Shown here piece after piece: positions 7,369 through 14,872 of a DNA stretch of 33,008 bases. Origin of the DNA: Armatimonadota bacterium (GTDB taxonomy: Bacteria; Armatimonadota; Armatimonadia; Armatimonadales; Armatimonadaceae); NCBI GenBank assembly GCA_014380815.1, contig JACMJB010000169.1, forward strand, positions 1-33,008, written 5' to 3'. The notes beneath the pieces are model-generated. The model did no database searches, was not told the DNA's origin, and saw only the letters and a list, made by a program, of their open reading frames with translations. A program made the position numbers and the translations under genes. Position 1 is the first letter of the stretch, and each line of letters opens with the position of its first letter.

Positions 7369-8162
7369 ACTACCTTCCCCCCGCGCGAATCAATCCGCTC
7401 GGTGATACCGTAAGCTTCCAGTGCATCGGCCCATTTTTCGGTCTTGACGATCACGCGGCGGCGGGCGACACGCTGGGCCTCGGTGACGGCTTCGGGCAGA
7501 AGGCGAGCCAGGCTACCAAAGATGCGAAGCGGTGCGATGGAGCGAGACTGTTCCAGCATTTGGTCGAAGAACGGGTCGAAGCAGACCACATCGTAGCGAC
7601 CACTGGGACAGGCACGCAGGAACTCCAGATGATGGCCAAGATGCATCACCTGAACACGGCGCATGGCGGCGTTCAGGATCACCTGGTCCGTGGCGACGGT
7701 CTTCAGACCTTCCCGCACCACGATCCCAAGCTCCGGGACCGCCTCGATGCCGTGGACCTCACCGCTGTCGCCGACGACATGCGCGCAAAGGATCGCTTCA
7801 GATGCGTAGCCCAGGGTGGCATCCAGCACGGAATCGCCGGGGCTGAGCTGCGCGGCCTCGGTCAGCAGGTCCCGCCCACCGCGCAGGACGTTGCCGAGGC
7901 GCAGATACGCCATATTGGGGTGATAAAACAGCTCCTCGCCAGTGCGCTGGGTCAGCAGCAGGCGGTCGGCCTGGACCACCAGGGCACGAAGGGCGAGCGG
8001 ATGGGCTTCAAAGAGCCGGGGGAGTCCCTGTTCGCTTCGAGGAACAAACGCGGCGCCAAGCTCCTCCGCGATAGACTGCGCGTGCGCCTGCAGCACGGGC
8101 GCGCGCTTGAGCGCCGTGGTAACAAAAAGATCGGCGCGTGACAGGGAAGTGACAGGAAACAC
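7344..8162 (-). CDS. Class I SAM-dependent methyltransferase, RsmJ/YpiP-like
   Basis: About 272 residues. The N-terminus (FVTTALKRAPVLQAHAQSIA, then EELGAAFVPR) matches the lead-in of YpiP-like proteins. SAM-binding motif I is SVLDATLGYASEA (residues 111-123), the acidic end of strand 2 is VHGIE, and motif IV is CFDPFF, the counterpart of the DPMF/DPMY motif of RsmJ. RsmJ methylates G1516 of 16S rRNA in E. coli, but the YpiP branch has no proven substrate, so rRNA or another nucleic acid is an inference. The start is the GTG at 8162: no ribosome site precedes it, but a TATACT -10 box sits seven bases upstream, fitting a leaderless mRNA. The gene is divergent from the inositol phosphatase gene with only 43 bp between them. 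Confidence 0.78.
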   Translation of the reverse strand: MFPVTSLSRADLFVTTALKRAPVLQAHAQSIAEELGAAFVPRSEQGLPRLFEAHPLALRALVVQADRLLLTQRTGEELFYHPNMAYLRLGNVLRGGRDLLTEAAQLSPGDSVLDATLGYASEAILCAHVVGDSGEVHGIEAVPELGIVVREGLKTVATDQVILNAAMRRVQVMHLGHHLEFLRACPSGRYDVVCFDPFFDQMLEQSRSIAPLRIFGSLARLLPEAVTEAQRVARRRVIVKTEKWADALEAYGITERIDSRGGKVVYGILPAR

Positions 8163-8177
8163 AATCGTTAGTATATC
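8149..8177. promoter_or_regulatory. Overlapping divergent promoters of the methyltransferase and inositol phosphatase genes
   Basis: On the minus strand TATACT (8170-8175) lies seven bases before the methyltransferase GTG; a TTGTCC at 8195-8200 is a possible -35 with a long 19-base spacer. On the plus strand GTGACA (8149-8154), a 17-base spacer and TATATC (8172-8177) form a promoter for the phosphatase gene. The two -10 boxes share AGTATATC and overlap by four bases, so one polymerase binding would exclude the other. The plus -35 lies inside the methyltransferase coding region. Confidence 0.55.
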
Positions 8178-8205
8178 GGCGCAACGACTCGAAAGGACAA
8201 ACCGC

Positions 8206-9015
8206 GTGGCGGAACAAGACCAACTGGAGCTGACGGCGATACTCGCCTGGACGAAAGAACTCGCGGCAGAGGCGGCGGACCGTGCGATGCACCTCCGTGA
8301 GAAGGAGATGCACGTCCGCGCGAAGCCCGACGGCTCGCTGGTCACGGACATTGACCAGGCGATCGAACGGTTCCTGCGCGACGCGATCACGGCCCGGTTC
8401 CCCGACCACGATATTCTGGGAGAAGAGTTCGGACGCGAAGCCGACCACTGCGAGGGCGCGCCGCTCTGGGCGATTGACCCGATTGACGGGACCACAAATC
8501 TGGCGCATGGCCTGCCGCACTGGGGAACAAGCATCGGCCTGGTGGCGGACGGTCATCCGGCGGTGGGCGTGGTCGTCTTTCCGGAGCTTCGCGAGACCTT
8601 TGCCGGGGCACGCGGGCGGGGGGCAACGCGAAACGACGCACCGCTTGCGCCGCTGCCGACCGGCGGCACTTTGACCCAGGAGGACGCTTATGGCATCTGC
8701 ACCACGAGCATCCACCGGGTCTCGTTCGACCGATTTCCCGCCCGCCTGCGCCTCAGTGGGTCGGCGGCGCTGGATGTCTGCTGGACCGCCGCCGGGCGGC
8801 TCGCCGGTTCGCAAAGTGTCGGCGTTTCGCTCTACGATATTGCCGCCGCGCTCTGTTTCGCGCGCGAAGTTGGGGCGGAATCACGCTGGCTCCGCTCCGG
8901 CACTCTGTTTTCCGCCGATACCCTCGCCGCCCATGGCCCCGTAGAGGGCGACGTTTTGCTCACCGCCCCCCCCGCGACGGCGGCTTACCTCCGGGAGGCA
9001 CTGGCGCTGCGCTAA
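8206..9015 (+). CDS. Inositol monophosphatase family protein (possible histidinol-phosphatase)
   Basis: 269 residues, normal for the family. The Mg-dependent phosphatase motifs are present in order: DILGEEFG (Glu73-74), AIDPIDGTTNLAHGLP (Asp91, Asp94, Thr96), LSGSAALDVCWTAAGRL, and SLYDIAAALCFAREVGA, which holds the metal ligand Asp211 but has Tyr where most members have Trp. These enzymes hydrolyse phosphate monoesters such as inositol-1-phosphate, histidinol phosphate or 3',5'-bisphosphates. The sequence alone does not settle the substrate, and no histidine or inositol gene adjoins it. The GTG start follows GAAAGGA at 8191-8197. The 3' end faces an oppositely oriented gene across a short hairpin. 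Confidence 0.85.
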   Translation: MAEQDQLELTAILAWTKELAAEAADRAMHLREKEMHVRAKPDGSLVTDIDQAIERFLRDAITARFPDHDILGEEFGREADHCEGAPLWAIDPIDGTTNLAHGLPHWGTSIGLVADGHPAVGVVVFPELRETFAGARGRGATRNDAPLAPLPTGGTLTQEDAYGICTTSIHRVSFDRFPARLRLSGSAALDVCWTAAGRLAGSQSVGVSLYDIAAALCFAREVGAESRWLRSGTLFSADTLAAHGPVEGDVLLTAPPATAAYLREALALR

Positions 9016-9032
9016 CCGTCTGCTTTAGACGG
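9016..9032. terminator. Short hairpin between convergent genes
   Basis: CCGTCT at 9016-9021 and AGACGG at 9027-9032 form a 6-bp stem with a GCTTT loop, immediately after the phosphatase stop codon and just before the stop of the opposing gene at 9037. There is no T-run, so termination strength is doubtful. Confidence 0.42.
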
Positions 9033-9036
9033 CCCA

Positions 9037-10458
9037 TCAAGGCAAGTCAATGACCAGTCCTGTCTCCGTGAAATGCAGCTTTTCGGGTGCGGCCCCGAAA
9101 AGCTGGGTCAAGGTAGCACGCGCCACGCCGCGTGCGCTGCGCTGGCCCTCCACGTCCTTTTGCTCGACAGCAGCATTATAGGTCAGGGCCGCCATGGAGG
9201 GCATCAGCAGATACATTTCATAGGCTTCCTGCTTTTCGCGGTCGCTGAGCTTTCGAAAGCCGGGATCGCCCGCCAGCGCAACGGCGAACTGCCGCCGCAG
9301 GGACTCCATATGCGTTTTCGTCAGTTGGGACGGCAGATCATTCATGGATTTGCCCTCGGGCGTTTTCAGCAAGTCGTAGGCGGTGGCAGCGGCAAAGCTC
9401 ATGGCGCGCGCCACATTGTTGACCGGCAGATTGCTGGTGTTGCGCTCCATATCCGAGCGAGTGCCGCTGATCAAACGAAGATAGAGGTCTTCGGCCTTCT
9501 CGCGCTGCTTGGCGTCCGTGATCGTGGCAGCAAAGCGAGCGGGCATCAGGCTTTCGGAAACGGGTTGGAAACTGGTCAGGCGCACTGCCTGCTCGAAGGC
9601 AGGAGGAGTCGCGCCGGTCGGCGAAGCAGGGACTGCCGCCTTGGCGACCGGTTTGGCGGATCTGACCGCGACGACCGAAACAGCCCCGGCAGCCGGTACT
9701 TGATTCGTCCCGAGGCTCGCCATCTGTGTGCCGAAACCGTTGGCCTTGGAACTCCACCACTTATCGAGAAAGGCTTTGCTATTGTCACGACCAAGGGCGA
9801 TCTGTGCCGTATCGCGCGTTTTCGAGCCATGACGACGCAGATACAGGGCATATGTCGCGCTGAGCAGCAGTTCCTCGTGGAACTCCTGCTTGGAAACGAC
9901 GGAGCGACCCTGGAAAACGGGGTCCTTCATCCATGCCTTGCGCGTCCCCGTCGCCAGGTAACGAAATCCGGCGTCTCCGATGCGCTTCTCCGAGTACGCT
10001 TCGTAAGAGATCGCGAAAGCCAGCGCCATCATATCGGCCATATCGGTCCGTTTTGCGCCGCGCTGCCGTACCTCACTCTCCCAGATCGCCCGCTGCGCCA
10101 CCCACTCGTCGTAGGCTTTTCGGCGCTTTTCGGCGTCTCCGTTCCCCCAGATCCTCAGCCACTTGTCCAGGGGGAACGGGCGTGGCGTAAAGCGCATCGT
10201 CGCCTGACCACGGCGGATGATCGCCTTTCCCCGCAGCGTCTGAGGGTCCGGGCGCTGGTAGCGTCTCGCCGCGGAGCGGTACATCGCCCCGCGCAGCATC
10301 GCCATGTTGCTCATGCCTTGGATCATGGTGCTCAAGGTCGCGGACATCATGTTGTTGTGCTGAGAACCCAGTGCCCCCGTGTACTGCGCCCTCGCCGGGA
10401 CCGCGCCCAGCGCCAGCAGCCCTGCCAAACACACCCCCATCCAGCCGCTTCGATTCAT
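9037..10458 (-). CDS. Exported protein of unknown function with an internally duplicated helical domain
   Basis: 473 residues from the ATG at 10458, which has GGGAGG upstream and begins a clear signal peptide (MNRSGWMGVCLAGLLALGAV, then P-A-R-A before QYTG). Two similar helical regions are visible. The first has TDMADMMALAFAISYEAYSE and ELLLSATYALYLRR. The second has VNNVARAMSFAAATAYDLLK, LRRQFAVALAGDPGFRKLSD and YLLMPSMAALTYNAA. They are joined by an Ala/Pro/Val linker (about 290-345). The second half resembles what I remember of DUF6683, but this is weak. No catalytic motif is evident. It is probably periplasmic. The 196-bp gap upstream, towards kdsA, holds a TTGACA and a CATAAT whose spacing (11 bases) is too short to be a matched promoter. 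Confidence 0.68.
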   Translation of the reverse strand: MNRSGWMGVCLAGLLALGAVPARAQYTGALGSQHNNMMSATLSTMIQGMSNMAMLRGAMYRSAARRYQRPDPQTLRGKAIIRRGQATMRFTPRPFPLDKWLRIWGNGDAEKRRKAYDEWVAQRAIWESEVRQRGAKRTDMADMMALAFAISYEAYSEKRIGDAGFRYLATGTRKAWMKDPVFQGRSVVSKQEFHEELLLSATYALYLRRHGSKTRDTAQIALGRDNSKAFLDKWWSSKANGFGTQMASLGTNQVPAAGAVSVVAVRSAKPVAKAAVPASPTGATPPAFEQAVRLTSFQPVSESLMPARFAATITDAKQREKAEDLYLRLISGTRSDMERNTSNLPVNNVARAMSFAAATAYDLLKTPEGKSMNDLPSQLTKTHMESLRRQFAVALAGDPGFRKLSDREKQEAYEMYLLMPSMAALTYNAAVEQKDVEGQRSARGVARATLTQLFGAAPEKLHFTETGLVIDLP

Positions 10459-10654
10459 TTTCGCTGCCCTCCCTGAAGATCGTGCCGAACCCATTATGTC
10501 CGGTGAGTCTGTCAAAAACCTTTCAGAATAATCTCGAGCGAGCGGCAGCATAGGCAGATCGGTGAGAACCGGGTCAGCGCTCCGCGCGGGCTGAAACAGG
10601 AAGGCCTCCGCCTCCAGAGCGACCAGGTACAAGGACAATGCGTCCGTTTCTGCC

Positions 10655-11482
10655 TTACCCTTGCGCGGCAGCCTCGATCGCTTTGAGGGTCTTCAGCAGC
10701 GCGGGCAGGTCCGCGAGGGCGAGCATGGTGGCGGAGTCGCTCAGGGCGCGGGCAGGTTCCGGGTGGGTTTCCAGAAAGAGGGCATCCACGCCCACCGCCA
10801 CAGCGGCGCGGCTAAGGGCGGGGATGAACTCGCGCTGCCCGCCCGAACTTGTGCCCTGCCCGCCCGGCTGCTGCACGGCATGGGTGCCGTCGAAAACCAC
10901 CGGGGCATTTGTCGCCGATGCCATCTGGGGCAGGCTACGAAAATCCACGACCAGCGTGTTGTAGCCAAAAGAAACACCGCGTTCGGTGACAAACACGCGC
11001 TCATTGCCGGTCCCGCGCACCTTCTCGACGGCATTCTTCATGTCCCACGGGGCCAGGAACTGCCCTTTTTTGATGTTGACCGCCGCCCCGGTTTCACCCG
11101 CTGCCAGCAGCAGATCGGTCTGACGGGAAAGAAATGCGGGGATCTGAAGAACGTCCGCGACCTCCGCGACCGGGGCGCACTGCGCGGCTTCGTGGACATC
11201 CGTCAGGACCGGAACCCCGAACTCACGCTTGATGGTCGCCAGTACCTCCAGCCCTGCCGCCATGCCCTCGCCGCGAAAGGAGGCCCCGGAAGTCCGGTTG
11301 GCCTTATCGAAGCTAGCCTTGAAAATGTACGGAATCCCCATCTCGTCGCAGACCGACTTCACGGCTGCCGCCACCGTGCGGCACAGGTCCAGGTTCTCGA
11401 TCACACACGGCCCGGCAATCAGAGCGAACGGTCTGCCGCCGCCGATGGCGACATTCGGGGCGATCTCAACGATGTTTGTCAT
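10655..11482 (-). CDS. kdsA: 2-dehydro-3-deoxyphosphooctonate aldolase (Kdo-8-phosphate synthase)
   Basis: 275 residues, the standard length. It condenses phosphoenolpyruvate with arabinose-5-phosphate to give Kdo-8-phosphate in the cytoplasm, the first committed step to Kdo. Diagnostic segments are LIAGPCVIEN, IPYIFKASFDKANRTS, VNIKKGQFLAPWDMKNAV, VVFDGTHAVQQPGGQGTSSG and FLETHPEPARALSDSATML. The Cys in IAGPCVIE corresponds to the metal-ligand Cys of the Aquifex-type enzyme, where the metal-independent E. coli enzyme has Asn, so this is probably a metal-dependent KdsA. The start at 11482 forms an ATGA overlap with the GNAT gene, which overrides a longer upstream frame. It is last in the kdsB-GNAT-kdsA operon. 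Confidence 0.96.
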   Translation of the reverse strand: MTNIVEIAPNVAIGGGRPFALIAGPCVIENLDLCRTVAAAVKSVCDEMGIPYIFKASFDKANRTSGASFRGEGMAAGLEVLATIKREFGVPVLTDVHEAAQCAPVAEVADVLQIPAFLSRQTDLLLAAGETGAAVNIKKGQFLAPWDMKNAVEKVRGTGNERVFVTERGVSFGYNTLVVDFRSLPQMASATNAPVVFDGTHAVQQPGGQGTSSGGQREFIPALSRAAVAVGVDALFLETHPEPARALSDSATMLALADLPALLKTLKAIEAAAQG

Positions 11483-11934
11483 GGGTTTTCTTTCTGGTAG
11501 ATGTCGGGAAAGTGACGTTCCATATAGCGGTCGGCGGCTTCGATGCGGCGAAAGCCGATCTTTTCGTAAAGCGAATGGGCATCGGCGGTCAGCAACATCC
11601 AGCGGCGCAGTCCCTGCAGATCGGGGTGGGCAGCGATCACCTCCACCAGCCACTTGCCCAGACCCCGCCCCCGATGCTTCGGAGCGAGGTAGACATCGCA
11701 CAGATAGGCGAATGTCGCCCGGTCGGTAACGACGCGGGCGAGGCCGACCTGCCCCAGTGTCGCATGGTAGATCCCAAAGACAAGCGAATGGTCCAGAGCG
11801 CGCACCATCACCGCGCGCGGGACGCCTTTTGCCCAGTAGGTCCCGCCGATGAACGCGGTGACCCGGTCATCGTCCACGCGCGCCCGGTCATCGCTGATCT
11901 CATATTCGTCGCCCCGACTCCATTCGTGACTCAT
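11479..11934 (-). CDS. GNAT family N-acetyltransferase
   Basis: 151 residues, a single GNAT domain. The acetyl-CoA pyrophosphate-binding motif A is VYLAPKHRGRGLGKWLVEVI (R-G-R-G-L-G), followed by LRRWMLLTADAHSLYEKIGF, the typical motif B with its Tyr-Glu-Lys-x-Gly-Phe. Family enzymes transfer an acetyl group from acetyl-CoA to an amine; the acceptor is unknown. Four-base ATGA overlaps on both sides tie it translationally to kdsB and kdsA, which suggests but does not prove a part in Kdo or lipid A-core modification. The N-terminus (DEYEISDDRARVDDDRVTAF) resembles the group of small stand-alone acetyltransferases often placed near unrelated genes. Confidence 0.88.
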   Translation of the reverse strand: MSHEWSRGDEYEISDDRARVDDDRVTAFIGGTYWAKGVPRAVMVRALDHSLVFGIYHATLGQVGLARVVTDRATFAYLCDVYLAPKHRGRGLGKWLVEVIAAHPDLQGLRRWMLLTADAHSLYEKIGFRRIEAADRYMERHFPDIYQKENP

Positions 11935-12692
11935 CGCTCTCCACCACCTTCAAGCAAGGCGCGCACCCGCAGGAGATCGTCCAGGGTGTCTACCGACTCG
12001 GGCGCGCGGGCCGCCTCGACCATGCGGATACGATAGCCATGCTCCAGTACCCGAAGCTGCTCCAGTGATTCAGCCTGCTCCAGGGGTGTGGGGGCAAGGC
12101 GCGTGAGAAGCGGCAGAAAGTCCCGGCGGTAGGCATACAGCCCGACATGCTGGCGGGGCGCGTACGGGGCGTTTTCACTCCGGCGGTGGGGGAGCGGGGA
12201 GCGGGAAAAGTACAGCGCGAAGCCGTGGACATCGCAGACGACCTTGACGACATTCGGGTCGGATTCGCGTCCGGGGGGAAGCGGGCACTGGACCGACGCC
12301 ATCACCAGCGACCCATCCGCGAGCAGGGGGGCGGCGACCGCTTCGATGGTGCCCGGGTCGAGCAGCGGTTCGTCGCCCTGCACATTGACGATCACGGTTA
12401 TCGCATCCGGCAGATGGGCGGCGGCCTCGGCGACCCGGTCCGTGCCTGTCAGATGGTCCGGCGACGTTCGCACGGCCTTTCCACCGAACGCCTCGACCGC
12501 TTCGAGAATGGCATCATCGGGGGTTGCCACAATCACGACGGCAAACCCGGCGGCGCGGCGGGCGCGCTCGTAAACGTGCTGGATCATTGGCCTGCCCGCC
12601 AGGAGCGCGAGCGGCTTATTCGGCAGGCGAGTGGCGGCAAGCCGGGCGGGAATAATCGCGGCGGCGACAGCGGTGTTGGTTTGTTCACGCAT
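11931..12692 (-). CDS. kdsB: 3-deoxy-manno-octulosonate cytidylyltransferase (CMP-Kdo synthetase)
   Basis: 253 residues, the normal size. It activates Kdo with CTP to give CMP-Kdo, the donor for Kdo transferases at the inner membrane. The nucleotide-binding start IIPARLAATRLPNKPLALL, TGTDRVAEA, VNVQGDEPLLDPGTI, the QHVGLYAYRRDFLPLL segment and LEQAESLEQLRVLEHGY are all family hallmarks. The start at 12692 is the only reasonable ATG; it has no ribosome site, but a promoter-like sequence ends seven bases upstream, so the message may be leaderless. It heads the operon with the GNAT gene and kdsA. kdsC, kdsD and waaA are not in the window. Confidence 0.95.
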   Translation of the reverse strand: MREQTNTAVAAAIIPARLAATRLPNKPLALLAGRPMIQHVYERARRAAGFAVVIVATPDDAILEAVEAFGGKAVRTSPDHLTGTDRVAEAAAHLPDAITVIVNVQGDEPLLDPGTIEAVAAPLLADGSLVMASVQCPLPPGRESDPNVVKVVCDVHGFALYFSRSPLPHRRSENAPYAPRQHVGLYAYRRDFLPLLTRLAPTPLEQAESLEQLRVLEHGYRIRMVEAARAPESVDTLDDLLRVRALLEGGGER

Positions 12693-12699
12693 ATGTCTT

Positions 12700-12728
12700 A
12701 TTTTGCGCGGAAGGCAGTCAGCCTGCAA
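12700..12728 (-). promoter_or_regulatory. Predicted leaderless promoter of the kdsB operon
   Basis: On the minus strand TTGCAG (12723-12728), a 17-base spacer and CAAAAT (12700-12705) lie upstream of kdsB. Seven bases separate the -10 from the ATG at 12692, so transcription would begin at or next to the start codon. Each hexamer matches the consensus only partly (3/6 and 4/6). Confidence 0.45.
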
Positions 12729-12845
12729 GTGGCTGTCGCCTTGGCTTGGGTGTTAGAGATTGAAGGCGGCCCGAAAGATCAGGCGTGCGCGGGCTGCCAG
12801 CATCCGCGCTCCGCTGTGCGAGATGCGTGGCCGTTCGGCCCGCAG

Positions 12846-13566
12846 CTATCTGCCTTCCCAGTGGCCCCGCATCCAGCGCTTACGGCTGCCCTTGAGATGT
12901 ACCAGAACCACATCGGCCTTCAGGTCAAACAGATTTCGGGCGCGCTCCGGCGTGTAATTGAACTGCAACCTGCTGCGGTGGTGAATCACGGGAGAACACA
13001 TTACCAAGTATAGCAGCCAGTGCAAGCGGATCGCCCCACCACAGGTCCTGGTGAAACCGCTCGTCGAACACGGTCAGCACGGTATCGAAAAAGCGGATCG
13101 CCGCGTCATGATGGTCGGTTTTGACTGGCGGGACGCCCGCGTTGATCGGCATCTCCGGGTGAGGCCGATTGGGCAGCGCCACGTCAAACGACTCTGCGAA
13201 GGCTGGCTCCAGCAAGCCATTGATCAGGACATCCGAATCCAAGAAGAGGATATGGGCAGCCGCGTTTCCGCTGTGGTGTCCTGCTTCCTGCAGGAAATCT
13301 CGCTCGGCTTGAAGGCGGCTCCAGAGAGGGTCGTTCGAGCGGGCTGGGCGGCGGCAAATCTCGATGGGTGCGGGCAGATCAAGCGGCGTCATTTCGTCGG
13401 AAAGGCAGACGCACCGGCAGTCCGGGTGGAAATGACGCGCGGACCGAAATAGCAGCGCAATCCAATGGGAGGCATCGTCCCGCACCCGGAATGAGCGCGC
13501 GTCGCGGCTTAGAGTCGTTCGCAGATCCTCGGGGAGTGCCATGTGAAACGTGGCAAATGTAATCAT
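12846..13566 (-). CDS. DXD-type glycosyltransferase-like protein with an apparent frameshift near the C-terminus
   Basis: The main frame runs from ATG 13566 to a stop at 12925 (about 213 residues) and contains ILFLDSDVLING (Asp110-x-Asp112), the metal-nucleotide motif of GT-A glycosyltransferases, followed by VALPNRPHPEMPINAG and FHQDLWWGDPLALAAILGNV. Around 12960-13000 the protein becomes implausible (VAVQLHAGARPKSV), while the +1 frame continues without a stop to TAG at 12846 and reads RLQFNYTPERARNLFDLKAD and VVLVHLKGSRKRWMRGHW. That ending, with an Asn-Tyr-Thr-Pro and a His-Leu-Lys-Gly, fits glycosyltransferase C-termini far better. The cause is either a one-base insertion in the strain or assembly, or a decaying gene. 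The coordinates given span both frames. A TATAAT box lies nine bases before the ATG. Confidence 0.62.
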
Positions 13567-13575
13567 TAAATGGCA

Positions 13576-13581
13576 ATTATA
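13576..13581 (-). promoter_or_regulatory. -10 box of the DXD glycosyltransferase gene, near-leaderless
   Basis: A perfect TATAAT on the minus strand lies nine bases before the ATG at 13566. No Shine-Dalgarno sequence fits between them, and no clear -35 is seen. A start site 6-8 bases downstream would leave a leader of at most about three bases. Confidence 0.5.
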
Positions 13582-13629
13582 TACTTGTGGCACAACATCC
13601 AGGATACGGGGTACGCCGGTGGAACCGCC

Positions 13630-14871
13630 CTACACCGATGTCTGAGAGCGGGACACTCTCCCTTCCAGCCCTGATCTGGCAGAATCGAGAAGCGATAGGG
13701 ACGCCTCAAACACCTCCTCGACCGTGAGTAGGCGCATGCATTTATAGGCTGCATCGGTTTCAGCAAAGGCGCAGACATCCCGGTCGCAGGGGGCACAGTC
13801 CACCGAATGCGCCATCGGCAGGCCATGACCGACGATCGGTGCCCGTCCCTCGATAGGGGTCGAGCCAAACAGCGCGACATAGGGGGTATCCACCGCCCCT
13901 GCGACGTGCATCGGGCCGGTATCGCCGCTCACCAGCAGGTCCGCCTCCTCTATCAGAGAGAATACCTGCCGGAAATTAAAGACGCCCACCGCAAGGATCG
14001 GTGGGACACGCATCCGCGCGGCGATCTTCTGTAGATCAGCCTCCTCTTTTCCAGCCCCCATCAGAACAATCCGGCAGCCCACCTCCCCCAGCCGATCTCC
14101 CAGTTCCGCGTAACGCTCGCCGGGCCAGTGACGTGTCTTCCATCCCGCCAGTGGTGCGAGGACTACGAGCCGCTCCGCGCGACGTGGTCCGGCCTCGACC
14201 CCCTCCTGCTGCAAAAAATCCTGTACCCGTTTCCGGTCCGCCGCCGTGTAACCCACGACCGCTTTTCGGCTGACCCCCTCCTCCAGTCCCAGGGCGCGCA
14301 GCGGCAGCAGGTATTGATCCGTCCGGTGAACGGGAAGGTCCTCGAACGTGAAGGCGTGGGTGTAAAATCTTCGGAGCGAGCTGGTTTTGGTGCTCCGATG
14401 AAACGCGCGAAAGGTGTCAAACACTCCGATGCGCGTGGAGGCCCCCACGTTTTGCACCAGCAGCGACCAGTCCTCCGGATGGAACGAGATAAAGGTGTCG
14501 AAGCGGCGCTCCCGCAGTTCCCGGCGAAACTTCAGCGCTTTGGTCAGCCACAGGGGATACATCGCCCGGCGCATCATTCGTTTCCAATAAAGGCCCTCCC
14601 AGGAAAGAATGGAGTCAACGAACGGGTTCGCGTCTATCGTATCGTGCAGGGACGACTCGACCATCCAGGTCAGGTGCGCCTCAGGGTAGGCGGCGCGCAG
14701 CGCCGCCAGCAGCGGCGTCCCCATGACAATATCCCCGTTCGCGATGACCCGCATAATCAAGATGCGGTGTGACGCCTTTTCCCGCGAGACAGGGCACCGC
14801 CGCATCGCCGCATTGCAGGGAGTGAGGGGAGCGAGGAACTCAGGATAACTGCCAATGTCGAAATAAGCCAT
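13630..14871 (-). CDS. Glycosyltransferase family 9 protein (heptosyltransferase-like), tandem paralogue
   Basis: 413 residues from the ATG at 14871, one base after the previous gene's stop and after an AGGA site. It is a GT-B enzyme of the ADP-heptose:LPS heptosyltransferase family. It shows ILIMRVIANGDIVMGTPLL, whose Gly-Asp holds the proposed catalytic Asp, APLAGWKTRHWPGERY in the donor site, and VSGDTGPMHVAGAVDTPYVALFG. The C-terminal cysteine cluster VDCAPCDRDVCAF with a later YKCMRLLTVEEV is typical of the WaaF-type branch. An N-terminal extension, YPEFLAPLTPCN, is shared with the neighbour upstream, pointing to a tandem duplication. It closes the glycan operon. The donor is presumably ADP-heptose; the acceptor is unknown. 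Confidence 0.9.
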   Translation of the reverse strand: MAYFDIGSYPEFLAPLTPCNAAMRRCPVSREKASHRILIMRVIANGDIVMGTPLLAALRAAYPEAHLTWMVESSLHDTIDANPFVDSILSWEGLYWKRMMRRAMYPLWLTKALKFRRELRERRFDTFISFHPEDWSLLVQNVGASTRIGVFDTFRAFHRSTKTSSLRRFYTHAFTFEDLPVHRTDQYLLPLRALGLEEGVSRKAVVGYTAADRKRVQDFLQQEGVEAGPRRAERLVVLAPLAGWKTRHWPGERYAELGDRLGEVGCRIVLMGAGKEEADLQKIAARMRVPPILAVGVFNFRQVFSLIEEADLLVSGDTGPMHVAGAVDTPYVALFGSTPIEGRAPIVGHGLPMAHSVDCAPCDRDVCAFAETDAAYKCMRLLTVEEVFEASLSLLDSARSGLEGRVSRSQTSV

Positions 14872-14872
14872 C

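Noticed and set aside
9073-10476. Plus-strand open frame of about 467 codons
   Set aside because: It is opposite an exported protein with a signal peptide and ribosome site; the antisense translation is Arg/His/Gln-rich and not protein-like.
10520-10545. TTGACA and CATAAT upstream of the duplicated exported protein as a promoter
   Set aside because: The spacing between the hexamers is 11 bases, too short for a sigma-70 promoter, and no better-spaced partner was found for either one.
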